Positions 12,399 to 23,285 of a DNA stretch of 64,000 nt are shown here, one piece after another. Position 1 is the stretch's first letter. Each line of letters begins with the position of its first letter. The notes below the pieces were generated by a model. The model worked only from the letters and a program-made list of their open reading frames with translations, ran no database searches and was not told the origin of the DNA. Made by a program: the position numbers and the translations under genes. This stretch comes from Antedon mediterranea (taxonomy: Eukaryota > Echinodermata > Crinoidea > Comatulida > Antedonidae). The stretch spans positions 18,008,001 to 18,072,000 of the forward strand of contig NC_092671.1 of NCBI RefSeq assembly GCF_964355755.1. The letters are read 5' to 3'.

Positions 12399-15323
12399 TT
12401 AATTCTTTTCGTTCACTTGTTGAAGCTCGACTTTTATATTTACAATTTGTTCCTTTAATTCTTTTCCTTGATTTTCAATCCAATCTTTATTCCGATTCTG
12501 CTCCGTTGATACCTTCTCTTCAGATATATCATTTATTCCTTTGAAGAGCTTTTTCGTTTCCTCCTCTAGCATAATCTCATGCTTTTCAGTTAATTCATCT
12601 GTGATTTTCTTTGTAACAGCTTCAATCTCTTCTGCATGAGATTCTGCTAACTGCTGTCGAATGTTCTGGAATTCTTGAACAAATTCGTTCTCTTTGTCCG
12701 ATTTTTCAGTACAGAATTGAACCTTGAAATGGTCTTCAACTTCTTCTACTTTGGGTTTCATTTTGCGATCAATTTCAGCAACAACTTCAGAACGCTGTTG
12801 GTTTAATGCAATGCGATGGATATCTTCTTGATGGGCACTTTCATCTTCAAACCTTTTCCGATATTCATTTTCCAATCTTTCCTTTTCATCAATAAACTGG
12901 GTAACTCTTTCATCTAACTCTGAAGTTTTCTTCTTTATTTCTTGGTTAGCTTCATCAAGCTCTCGATGAAGTTGCAAAGTTACATCTTCTTCTTTCTCCA
13001 TTTTCTCTGTTAGTTCCTTGTTGTGATTATTAAGAAGTGCAACTTGATCTTCGAAGTCTTTTTGGATGTTCTGACAAGCCTCTAAGTCCATCTCTTTCTC
13101 ATCTAATTGGTCTTGGAGTTCCTTTAAATTCTGTTCTAATGCATCTCTAATTTTGTTGTTAGTTTCAGCATCTTCTTCACATTTCTTTTGCAATTCTTGC
13201 ATTTCATTCTGGTGTCTTTCCTGCAGCTGTGACTTAATCATAACAATTTGTTGTCCATAAGTCTCATCAAGTTCTGCATGTAGTAAAGCCAATTGTTCAC
13301 TAATGTTAGATGGATTAGACGCTACAGCCTGTTGAAGTTGTTTGTTCATATAAGCAAGTTCGTCATCTGATTTCCCTTTAACCAGATCTCTTTCTTCTTT
13401 AATTTCTGCTAACTCATCATTTTTCTTAGCATACTTTGTGGCTAAATCCTGCAATAGTGTCTCTTTCTTAGTGACGGTCTCTTGTAACTTGATAACCTGC
13501 ATTTGTGCTTCAGTTATCTCGTGAGCTGAATCTCTCTCCTTTACATGGAGACTTGTTGGATGTCTCCTTTGGCAAATTTTACAAATACTTTTCTGGTTAC
13601 AGTTCCTTGACACATGGCCATGTTGTAAGCAGCTGAAGCATAGACCATTTTGCTTGATGTATTGCTGTTTTTCGGTTTCAGGTTTTCTGGCAAACGCTCT
13701 GCAGTCACTTAGGTGATGGTTATTCATTTTACACATGAAGCATGATGGCATTCCACTGATACTGGTGGCTAGCGTTTGAGATTGGTTTCGATATCTTGAA
13801 CTTTTTTCTGTGAATTTTGTTTCATTTTCTGGTATTAAGGTAACAGGATCGCAAACAATTTCGGCTTCGGTCGTCAAAAATGTGGAAAAGTCATTGAATG
13901 TTGGATAACTACCCTTGATTTGCATAGCGCTCACTGCGTTTCTTCGCCATCTATTCACTAACCAATCTGGTAATTTTTGAAGAATTTTCCGGTTTTCTCT
14001 GCTGTCATTAAGAACTTCTAAGCCTTTCATTTCCTTCATTGCTATGTTGCATTGGTTCAGAAAGTCAGAGAGTCGCCTAAGGCCATTGTAATCTCTTGCT
14101 TGAATCCTTGGCCAGCTGTCTAATTTGTCTCTAAATGCTTCGGAAACTATAAATGGATTTCCATATCTTTTTTCTAAAACTGCTTTAGCGTTTTCATAAG
14201 CATGTTCACCTTGTAGCAGAAAGTATCCACTGACAACTTCCTTTGCTGGGCCTCCTATGTATCTCTTAAGGTAGTGAATTCTGTCTGCCTTAGAAATTCC
14301 TTTATTTTCGATTAACCATCTAAAGGATGCGTTCCAATCATAGTACTTAAGAGGATCGCCATCGAATATTGGTGGCTCTGGTGCTGGTATGCGGTTCATA
14401 CTGAAGGCTAAAGAAAAGGCTTCTGCTAAAGCGTTTAAGTCTGTGGTACTGCTAGATTGATTTTGAGGCATTGTCGGTTGGGCTGTTGTTGCTTGTGTCT
14501 GTGTCATTAGAGGTTGAGGTTTGGTTAAGTTGCAAAACCTTAGTGCATGATCATTTGAGGTTTGGTGTGGTGTGGTCATAATTTCTCCATATCCGTTCTG
14601 AATTTCCTGTTGAATTGCATCAACTCGTGCATTCTCTACAGCTGCAGCTTGTTTAGCCTCTAAAACTTTGAACTCTGCTTCAGCTTTGGCATGTTCTGTT
14701 CTTTGCTGTGCTTCCCGCCTTATTTCTTCAAGCCTTGCTTCTGCTTTTTTAATTTCCATTTCAGCTTCCTTTGCTGTAAGGTCTGCTTTCTGTTTAGCCA
14801 TTTTTTCAGCAAATTGAGCAGTTTTGTTGGCTGCAGCAGCATTCGCCACAGCTTGAGCTTTAATGCTAACAATAGATCGACATGAACTCCTTGATGCTGC
14901 AGATTTTGAGGCTTGACACTCCAGGGCTAATGCATGTGCCCTATCCATAGCGCTTGTTATACTAGCTTGGATGGAGTTGGTAATGGTGAGATATATGTTC
15001 TCATTCTCCAGGTGATCTTCGCGATGAATACCATCTCTATCTTGTGCATACAATTTATTCAATACGCACCAAGCATCACTATATTCCTTTAATGCAGCTT
15101 TAGCTTTGCATAATGCAGTTTGTATCTCAAATTCGTCACTTGAAACATCTTCTAGTTCACTTGATGCTTCTTGAGCCTTTCTCTGAGTTTGACTCAACAG
15201 TTTTACTTCAGTAGCAATGCTAATTGACAGGGCCTTAGCTGTAGGGCGTCTCTCACTCTGTTCTCTTAGATTCATTGAGTTTTCATCAGCTAAGTTTTCA
15301 CTATTACCGTAGGCGTCCATCAT
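12399..15323 (-). CDS. Gag fused to a captured AKAP9-like coiled coil
   Basis: This intact 974-residue protein has three visible parts. Residues ~20-250 form an Ala/Glu/Lys-rich coiled-coil N-terminus, common in BEL Gag. Residues ~310-500 resemble the DUF1759 Gag core (FDGDPLKYYDWNASF...). Residues ~525-592 carry zinc knuckles CFMCKMNNHHLSDC and CFSCLQHGHVSRNC (both CX2CX4HX4C) and CKICQRRHPTSLH. In ordinary BEL elements protease and RT follow here. Instead, residues ~593-974 are a continuous heptad-type coiled coil including AELDETYGQQIVMIK, which I recall as very close to a segment of vertebrate AKAP9 (AKAP450), the centrosome/Golgi PKA scaffold. No intron interrupts it, implying capture from spliced mRNA. 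The first ATGs lie inside the LTR; the second has a good Kozak context, and Met17 (15275) is the first outside. Gag identity is confident, the AKAP9 source is moderate. Confidence 0.9.
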   Translation of the reverse strand: MMDAYGNSENLADENSMNLREQSERRPTAKALSISIATEVKLLSQTQRKAQEASSELEDVSSDEFEIQTALCKAKAALKEYSDAWCVLNKLYAQDRDGIHREDHLENENIYLTITNSIQASITSAMDRAHALALECQASKSAASRSSCRSIVSIKAQAVANAAAANKTAQFAEKMAKQKADLTAKEAEMEIKKAEARLEEIRREAQQRTEHAKAEAEFKVLEAKQAAAVENARVDAIQQEIQNGYGEIMTTPHQTSNDHALRFCNLTKPQPLMTQTQATTAQPTMPQNQSSSTTDLNALAEAFSLAFSMNRIPAPEPPIFDGDPLKYYDWNASFRWLIENKGISKADRIHYLKRYIGGPAKEVVSGYFLLQGEHAYENAKAVLEKRYGNPFIVSEAFRDKLDSWPRIQARDYNGLRRLSDFLNQCNIAMKEMKGLEVLNDSRENRKILQKLPDWLVNRWRRNAVSAMQIKGSYPTFNDFSTFLTTEAEIVCDPVTLIPENETKFTEKSSRYRNQSQTLATSISGMPSCFMCKMNNHHLSDCRAFARKPETEKQQYIKQNGLCFSCLQHGHVSRNCNQKSICKICQRRHPTSLHVKERDSAHEITEAQMQVIKLQETVTKKETLLQDLATKYAKKNDELAEIKEERDLVKGKSDDELAYMNKQLQQAVASNPSNISEQLALLHAELDETYGQQIVMIKSQLQERHQNEMQELQKKCEEDAETNNKIRDALEQNLKELQDQLDEKEMDLEACQNIQKDFEDQVALLNNHNKELTEKMEKEEDVTLQLHRELDEANQEIKKKTSELDERVTQFIDEKERLENEYRKRFEDESAHQEDIHRIALNQQRSEVVAEIDRKMKPKVEEVEDHFKVQFCTEKSDKENEFVQEFQNIRQQLAESHAEEIEAVTKKITDELTEKHEIMLEEETKKLFKGINDISEEKVSTEQNRNKDWIENQGKELKEQIVNIKVELQQVNEKN

Positions 15324-15804
15324 AAATAAATTACAAATTTTGTAGATACTGATGTTCCTTTATTTATTCTCTGAACTATCTCTTGTATCTCTACAAATTA
15401 CAGTATCATTAGCAACTTGAATAAACACCGTGAAAACTATAATAAAACAAAGATTAGCATTACAATGTAGGCCTAATCATATCATCATCGTACAGGCAGA
15501 CAAGCACAGGTCTGACTCATGGGGCTGGGGAACATGATACCCTAAAGCCTAGGGCTAGCTCTCAGCAATGAAGTAAAACTCAACTAATTAAAAATACAAG
15601 TCATAAGTTATAATTACAATCACATGAATAACCATGTGTAAATACCTTGTAGCCTTATTGGAGCCTATGGTAAAGATACTTTGAACAATGATTATCTCTA
15701 AACTTTATGTCATAAAAAATGTCTTATAAAATGTCTTATTCTCTCTTATCACTTTTTATTTATTTGAACTCTAGAGGGCCTCCTATAAGTAGGCTGCAGT
15801 TACA
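15302..15804 (-). repeat. 5' LTR
   Basis: On the minus strand this is the promoter LTR. It is identical by eye to the other LTR except that its last CA is TA (15303), a change that is silent in the overlapping ORF (AAC to AAT). It supplies the first ATG codons of the gag fusion. Confidence 0.93.
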
Positions 15805-16458
15805 GGTCTGTACTGATGCTGCATGGTCTAGCTAGGCTATGATAGCCTTACAGCAGTGAGGTTTGTTCTGGCACCCAACCTCGGACTACTCATGATAGGG
15901 TGTCTGAATAATTGCTCTTCAGTCAGGCCTAGGCTTCCATATCGCTAACCTATTTTGTGATCTGAGCAATAGAATTTGTAAAGGATTTTGTGTTTAAAAA
16001 TTCTTAATGTGGGATAAATGGGGCGAACGACCAAGCTTTTCGAACCCATGAATACATAGGCCTGGTCCTATACATAAATGAGTATGAGCCTACTATGAAA
16101 GAGTAGACGGCCTAGCTACTGTAGGCCTAGCTTAAAATGAATAAGCAAGTTAATTATGAAGCTGTTATACAGTGCAAATCATGATGATAATATTTTTATC
16201 TGAAATATTACTTATGACATTATTACCTAAACAAATTAATTGTGTGTATACAATTGATTCGCCATTTTTCGACACTATAATTTACTAAAGGGGAGAAATT
16301 AAACCAACGAACAAAACGCGTCCATCGCCAAATGTAACAACGTATAAACTAATAACCCCTAACTTACTGAACAAGTGTAATGTATTAAAAACACTATTTT
16401 CTGACCGATTTTTTAGAAATAAGTTTTTAGAAAATATTGTCATATTTTCCCGGTTTTT

Positions 16459-17222
16459 AGTCGCGTGGAAGCGACTCTATAGTTCACTATGTCGGTCGGT
16501 CGGTCTGTCTGTCTGTCGGTCTGTCTGTCGGTCTGTCTGTCTGTCGGTACGGTATCACTATGCGTTTTATCGCTTTATGACCTTATCTTGATATCAGTTT
16601 AATCTAGCTAAGTCAATTTTTCACAGAATATTCCTTATGGCCAGGAATCGATGTGGTTATGTTTTCACGGTGCGCAATAAAAAATTACGCGGTCTACGCA
16701 CGATTTAACGAAATCACGTTTGTAATCATATCTTAACAACCATGAATCACAATTAAATAAAAGCTGGTACTCATAAATTTCAGGGCATAAATCATCATAT
16801 GGCAATACAATTACGTGCGTAGCGCATGTAACGCATGCATACGCGCGCTTAAAATTTTCAAAATTTATTTTCGATGAAATAAGAGTACGTTTCAGGCAAT
16901 TTGCCATGAGTGCGCAGATTTTTGCGCGCGCACTGCGCGTTAAATTTTATTGCGCACTCTTTTTGCCCGATTTCTGTTTTCTTGACTTACTTTTCAACTC
17001 GAAATTACGTTATACGAGCACGTCAAAAGTGACAGGCTACGCACGTGTAAATTAAAAAAATATAAATGTTTTTAAACATTTCAACATTTTTAAACATGTT
17101 CAGTAATTTCGGTCAGTATAGTTCACTATGTCGGTCGGTCCGTCTGTCTGTCGGTCTGTCTGTCTGTCTGTCGGTCTGTTTGTCTGTCGGTCCGGTATCA
17201 CTATGCATTGTAGCACGCGACT
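16459..17222. repeat. Repeat element with GTCT/GTCG arrays at both ends
   Basis: Starts AGTCGCGTGGAAGCGACT and ends AGCACGCGACTT, giving a short inverted terminus. Near each end the phrase TATAGTTCACTATGTCGGTCGGTC leads into a GTCT/GTCG tetranucleotide array (about 16493-16549 and 17129-17190) closed by GGTATCACTATGC. The middle (16650-17050) is unusually CpG-rich (GCGC, CGCG, ACGCATGC). The ORFs 16665-16907 and 17066-17293 are incidental. It may be one element or two copies of a smaller repeat. Confidence 0.55.
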
Positions 17223-20200
17223 TAATGGCTGTTGGCCTTGTTTATTTATGTAATCACTTTCAATTAAACATACTTAAACATAATATAAGATGAGAAAGTC
17301 TGAGTGGAGCTCCACTTTAATGTTGAGTAGGTATTGATTGTAGATATCGGTCCATCCGTTCAAAATGCAGTTATAATTATTACAAAATATTAGTAATAAT
17401 AGTAGGCCTATTCTGTTTTTACACCCAATAAAGTCAACAACCAGTAAGCTGGTAATGTAAAGTTTTAATTGGTAATTTACTAAACAAATTCCATTTCTAA
17501 TAATATCCTATTCAGTATGACTTTATATACAGGTTACAGTGAAGCGTTATTAACAGTTTTAATTATATTATTCATAATTTAAAGGTATTGCGGAAGTTTA
17601 AATCATTTGGGAACAAAACTAATTTTATGTTTCAATGGGGTATCCTCTTGGGGTGCCTTATTCTTATGTAAGTCTAGTTATTTTACATTAAGTGTTGGTA
17701 ATAGCAGAAGATCATAAATTTACTAAACTCAGTTTCTTATCCTGGTCATTGAATGAAGGCAATGCTGGTATTTAAAATTTTTACACGATTGCTACTAAGT
17801 ACGTATTATACTGTAATGATTTCCGAACTGTTCATTGTAGGCCTACAGATCTTTAATTTAAGGTCACAAACTCATTTTATGTACAAATAAATACTATATG
17901 GAACTATTGCGATAATTTGTTTCGTCTTCAAACAGTAAAACATTGTCGATTCTAATGATTTAAAGACACATTACCTACGGTACCATTTTTGACTCTTTGG
18001 AAAAATAATGCATATTACTTTTAAAACATTAAACCCGGTCATTCCTTGTAATAAATGTACGTTTGTGGTAAATTATGATAAAAATAGAGACACAGTGCAC
18101 AATGCTCCCGTCGAATGTCCTCTCGTGGACGGTCTTAAGGCCTAGCTAGGCTTATAGTTTTTAAAGTCTATAGCTGGTAAACAGCAGAACATACGAACAT
18201 CGTACGCTAGGCCTTGCCTGACATTGTCTAGTTGAAATCGGGCCGAATCTTCCCACCAATCGTCCCGGATTCTTCACGATCGATCGAAATTGGATGAGTC
18301 GCAGAAGAAAAACGAAAATATTAATCCGCGCGCAATGCATGTTGGGATTTATAGCGGACTGCTTAAATCATTAGAATCGACTAATTAATGTTCACATTTG
18401 TTACACTTTAAAGACGAAGAGAGTTATCGCAATAGGACCATAATAGTATATATTTGTTTACGTTAAATGTAGTTTGCGACCTTAAATTAGATTAAAAAAC
18501 GTAGGGAATGGGACTTTAAGCGACCAGCTACAAATACCAGAATGCATCGGGCGCGAATTTAAATTTTCATATTGCTTTTGTGATGCACCACATTCGATCG
18601 ACCGTGAATGGAAAACAAATAAAAGAACCGTAACTTTTCAGCAAAATTACCAGTTCTTCCCCAATTTGTATTTACGGATTCTGCTAAAAAAGGAAAGACA
18701 ATCAATTCAGCAACGAGACTTCAGGCTATTATATACTGTGCATAACATTATAGAACGAACATAGCCCCCTCTATCATCAACATATTTTTTAATTACTATA
18801 GAGGGCGCATTATTTGTTGCATAGAAATAATTTAAGTATGTTATTTTTATAGGCCGACTACTTTCTGGATGTATAAAGAAAGTGCAATCATTAGTATTTG
18901 TGGTTTCATTCATACTTTACCAGACCCTACGTACTTTAATAAGAAATATTTCTCACAAAAAACGTCGCTCGACCTTTTGACGTAATTGTTCTTTCTTCAT
19001 TAAATAATGCTTTTTTTATTTATTGATATTCTATTTAATAATTTAAGAAATAATGATTTGTTATCAATTATTTTTACTAAAATCAGCAGTAAACATGTTG
19101 AGTAACGTAAATATAGTCTGAAATTAAAAATTCTAAACTAAACTATAGTACATACTGTACATATTCCGGCTAAGGCTAAAAAAATCTAATTCCTCAGCCG
19201 CCGAAAAACGTACTCACTAATAAAACAATTCTTCATCTATACACCCCCTTCGCCAAAAATATTTCCATAGAGGAAGGATTGATTTGACAATGATAAACAA
19301 ATACTGTCTGCATACATCTTTTTGGGTTTGCGCATGCCCAGTCCGAGTTTCCAAATTCACATTTTTGTTCAGCCGTAGTAGACATAAGCTTCCTCGTGAT
19401 ACAATTTCCTAATGCTTCCGTCCATTTGAAAACCCAAAGGCACGGCGCGAAAATATACATCCTATAATAATACAAAATTGTCACTAAACTGATTCAGTAG
19501 GCCCATGTTCATATAAAATGTAGGACTACCGTAGCCTACAAACAGGGAAGAGTTACAACATTAGTAGTAAAAAAGTAATTTTATTCTTCCCTGGGAAAAT
19601 TAAAATGTTAATTTACAGATAGTTAAATAGACATAGGGTTACGAAAAACTGATAATATTGTATATAATATTTACAATTTATATGAATTAAGAATTGTCTA
19701 TTATTCATGAGTTCGTCAATCAAGCGTAAAATTACGTCAAAGTTTTTCCATAATGAAATACTAGTAAAAGCTATTTCAGAGAAAATAAAACAGTGATAAT
19801 AATTTACATTTTGATGAGGTTAATCAAATAATAACGAGCTCATTATAACAATGTAGTTTTTATAATAATAATAATAATGATAATGTATTGTTCTAGTAAG
19901 ATATGATATGCGTTGAAAATGCATAATTTCTCAGAGACAAAAGACAATAAAAAAAAAATCAAATTAAAAACGAATTACAGAAGCAGGCGTTATTTTTAAC
20001 GCTAGCGTTTTTAGATTCCCTGCGGAAATTACGTTTGTAAGATTTATACGGTAATCATTGTCACATTGAATACATTGAAACTTAAATTACAGTATGCAAG
20101 ATGTGTATTGTTCACCCCTAAATGTTCTTAAAGTCTTCTGTACGCAATTCTACTATTTTATTTTCACGTTGTCATAATAGGTAATACATTTTATTTTCGC

Positions 20201-20329
20201 AAATTAAATAAAAATTTAGTACCTAAACATTACATGGGATCGATGAATTTATTTTCCGATTTAATCAGATCAGATATCAAGATCAAAGTATCATTTTGTT
20301 AACTATAAATATATTCCCTACTCCTCTAA
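17223..20329. other. Non-coding stretch
   Basis: No convincing gene. A relatively GC-rich patch at 18220-18370 contains GCATGTTGGGATTTATAG (18337-18354), three mismatches from the ZNF143/THAP11 promoter element as I remember it, and GGGCGCGAA near 18549. I could not link either to a coding exon. ORFs 18707-18913 and 19233-19484 lack supporting signals. Confidence 0.45.
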
Positions 20330-20361
20330 CCTCTCCCTCTCTAACCTCTCTAACCTCTAAC

Positions 20362-20392
<31 letters not shown>

Positions 20393-20412
20393 CTTCCTCT
20401 AACCTCTCCCCT
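20330..20412. repeat. (CT)n / CTCTAACC microsatellite
   Basis: Imperfect CCTCTAACCTCT units flank a pure (CT) run of about 24 bases. Confidence 0.95.
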
Positions 20413-21445
20413 TTTTGTAACTCCAGCCACAATTTTAAAAAGGTTAGATGGGTGAAATTGCCATTGTAAAGCTAATGTGTTGAAAGAAAAACTATAAAGC
20501 TGATTTTTTTTTTCAATAATTTAAATAGAAAGGAAGACTAAAATGATTTTTAAAATACTATAAATAGAAAGAAAAAATAAGCTGATTTTTAAAATAATTT
20601 AATTAGAAAGGAAAGGTTCTTTTATTAAAGATAGACAACTATTTTGAAAAAAAGTTAAACAAACGACATGCTTTATCAATGGATTTATTTGCTCCTCCCT
20701 AATAATATATTATGATGTTTTACAATTTGTCAAGTGAAATATTCAGATGATACGTATCCATTTACAGATAACCTTGTGCAAACGTTTTCTGATCAATTTG
20801 AATTGGAACCTAGCCACTCTCGTCTGTAATTAAAGCTATGTTATTAAATATAATCGAGATAATGCACGTATTTATGCCATTGTGCATTACGTCATTATTA
20901 TGAATTAATCATGCATAACGGAGAGTAACTAGCGCCATCACACAACTATACTAATTAAAACAACTACGTTTACCCCACTGCGTTAACATTTTCTACAAAA
21001 ATACATAAATCTAATTTTTTTTTGGTTGGTGGTATTGTGTAAAAACAAATAAGAATAGTTTCATGTGCCTATGTACTAATTTATGAAACAATATAATATA
21101 AATATTGATAAATTAAACAAAAAGATACATGTTGGTTCCTTCTCTGTTCTGCTGTAATACCAAGTCGGATCATCTCTTTTATTTTACAAAGGTGTTATAA
21201 CATTAATACGTTGTGGTTTACCTCATTTTCAATGACAGTACCGTCACGTGATTTATGATAGCGAAATCAAATCCGACATTGCTAACAGTCATTGATCACA
21301 TGATCTTCATATAACGATCTACACATTAAACGAATCTAAATGTACAATAAAGGTTATTAATGTGCTATATCATATATATTGACATGTAGCCTTTATTCTA
21401 TTTTAGTAGCACCTTCTAAGAAAGATCAATTATGTAAACATATTG

Positions 21446-22369
21446 TACGAGTTTGACCAGCCTGTCCTCTGTGTACGAGTTTGACCAGCCTGTCCTCTGT
21501 GTACGAGTTTGACCAGCCTGTCCTCTGTGTGCGAGTTTGACCAGCCTGTCCTCTGTGTGCGAGTTTGACCAGCCTGTCCTCTGTGTACGAGTTTGACCAG
21601 CCTGTCCTCTGTGTGCGAGTTTGACCAGCCTGTCCTCTGTGTACGAGTTTGACCAGCCTGTCCTCTGTGTACGAGTTTGACCAGCCTGTCCTCTGTGTGC
21701 GAGTTTGACCAGCCTGTCCTCTGTGTACGAGTTTGACCAGCCTGTCCTCTGTGTGCGAGTTTGACCAGCCTGTCCTCTGTGTACGAGTTTGACCAGCCTG
21801 TCCTCTGTGTGCGAGTTTGACCAGCCTGTCTTCTGTGTGCGAGTTTGACCAGCCTGTCCTCTGTGTACGAGTTTGACCAGCCTGTCCTCTGTGTGCGAGT
21901 TTGACCAGCCTGTCCTCTGTGTACGAGTTTGACCAGCCTGTCCTTTGTGTGCGAGTTTGACCAGCCTGTCCTCTGTGTACGAGTTTGACCAGCCTGTCCT
22001 CTGTGTGCGAGTTTGACCAGCCTGTCCTCTGTGTGCGAGTTTGACCAGCCTGTCCTCTGTGTGCGAGTTCGACCAGCCTGTCCTCTGTGTACGAGTTTGA
22101 CCAGCCTGTCCTCTGTGTACGAGTTTGACCAGCCTGTCCTCTGTGTACGAGTTTGACCAGCCTGTCCTCTGTGTACGAGTTTGACCAGCCTGTCATCTGT
22201 GTACGAGTTTGAACAGCCTGTCCTCTGTGTACGAGTTTGACCAGCCTGTCCTCTGTGTACGAGTTTGACCAGCCTGTCCTCTGTGTACGAGTTTGACCAG
22301 CCTGTCCTCTGTGTACGAGTTTGACCAGCCTGTCCTCTGTGTACGAGTTTGACCAGCCTGTCCTCTGTG
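21446..22369. repeat. 28-bp satellite, 33 units with no indels
   Basis: The unit TACGAGTTTGACCAGCCTGT + CCTCTGTG repeats exactly every 28 bp; 924 bases hold 33 units. The second base is A in all units at both ends, but A and G alternate through much of the middle (units 4-23), suggesting expansion of a 56-bp dimer. Only a few other substitutions occur (for example TTCTGTG, CCTTTGTG, GTTCGACC, GAACAG). Because 28 is not a multiple of 3, the 316-codon minus ORF simply cycles through three frames of the repeat. It is not a gene, and there are no spacers, so it is not a CRISPR array. Confidence 0.97.
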
Positions 22370-22554
22370 TACGCATAAAACAGATTTATAGTGAATAGTA
22401 GGACTACAGAAGTAGGCCTAGTTTTCTATTTCATATGATTATAGCTAGAAGCTGCCCAATGCTATGAGTACCTGTAACCAGACTCTAGTAATATTTTACT
22501 CGTATTGTAATAGACAATATTCAATATTAAATTCAAATGTAAATTACCGTAACT

Positions 22555-22640
22555 GAAAAATACAACACTGTGGGTATCAGTAGAGAACAAAATACATCTA
22601 AATCAAAACGATAAAGTAAAATAGGAAAACACTGTCCGCG
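22555..22640. mobile_element. Partial copy of the 10852-11081 foldback family
   Basis: Shares ACTGTGGGTATCAGT and AAATCAAAACGATAAAGTAAA with the complete element. Internal deletions remove the ribozyme-like part. Confidence 0.6.
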
Positions 22641-23194
22641 TTATGTGCTTATCTCTCTCTATCACTATCGCCATTCAGACATTACGCTTTCCACGATTTG
22701 TTTCCATATTTTGGACAGGACGGTTTGTTATTGTGTTAAAGTCTACATTTTTTCCATTTAAATCCTTTTTATTTGTTTTATATCCAGTTATCTTTTGGTC
22801 TTCCTGGTGTTCTTTTTACTTTCTTTTAGTTTACTCCATTTGTGTTTCGTCCGGTAGTCTAATTACGGTTTCCATACCATTTTAATCTTCTTCGTTTTAT
22901 TATTTTACTCCATTCTTGTTTTGTTATGCACATCATTTTAAATAAATAATAACAATAAAACAATTTCCTGTATTAGTACTCATTATACAACCAGGGTTAC
23001 TCCTGATACGACAACACGATTTGGGAAAAACAAAATGTGTATTTTTTATATAAAATGGTCAGCATATGTGTTTAAAAGTGTAATGCATTACTATCAACTG
23101 TATTAGAAGATGTAATTTCCGTGTGTTACATGCTTCGTAGCTTGTGTTGATCTGTAAACTAAAGTTCAGCCATAAGTCTCATCACAGTACTAAC

Positions 23195-23285
23195 TTGCGG
23201 TACGTTCCATCGACAGAATTCATGTTCATGCTAATGGTACACTGGTCATGAATAACAGCTCCTTGGGCGGCATTCATGTTTTCAA
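23195..23285 (-). CDS. Possible exon, minus strand (unknown)
   Basis: On the minus strand an open frame reads SNVENMNAAQGAVIHDQC and on to NSVDGTYRK, ending at CGCAA followed by GTTAGTAC, a good donor. The acceptor side is ambiguous. Composition is more coding-like than the surroundings, but I do not recognise the peptide. Confidence 0.22.

Larger units (their letters stand above)
11764..15804 (-). mobile_element. Non-autonomous BEL/Pao-like LTR retrotransposon
   Basis: Two 503-bp LTRs (11764-12266 and 15302-15804) bracket one long minus-strand ORF. The element is flanked by the 5-bp direct repeat GGTCT (11759-11763 and 15805-15809), the duplication length typical of many LTR elements. Read on the minus strand, each LTR begins TGTAACTG and the 3' copy ends in CA. 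By eye the LTRs differ only at 15303, next to the LTR/internal border, so the insertion is recent. A purine tract GGGTGGGAG abuts the 3' LTR, with a second copy about 35 bp inside. No TGG-type primer-binding site is recognisable after the 5' LTR, and no protease, RT, RNase H or integrase is encoded. Replication must use proteins supplied in trans. Confidence 0.93.

Noticed and set aside
14691-14885. 64-codon plus-strand ORF inside the LTR element
   Set aside because: Antisense shadow of the Gag coiled-coil N-terminus.
21446-22369. CRISPR-like regular array
   Set aside because: Units are contiguous with no unique spacers, and the genome is eukaryotic.
21426-22376. 316-codon minus-strand ORF
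   Set aside because: It is the 28-bp satellite read through; the unit is not a multiple of three and the protein cycles every 28 residues. No gene signals.
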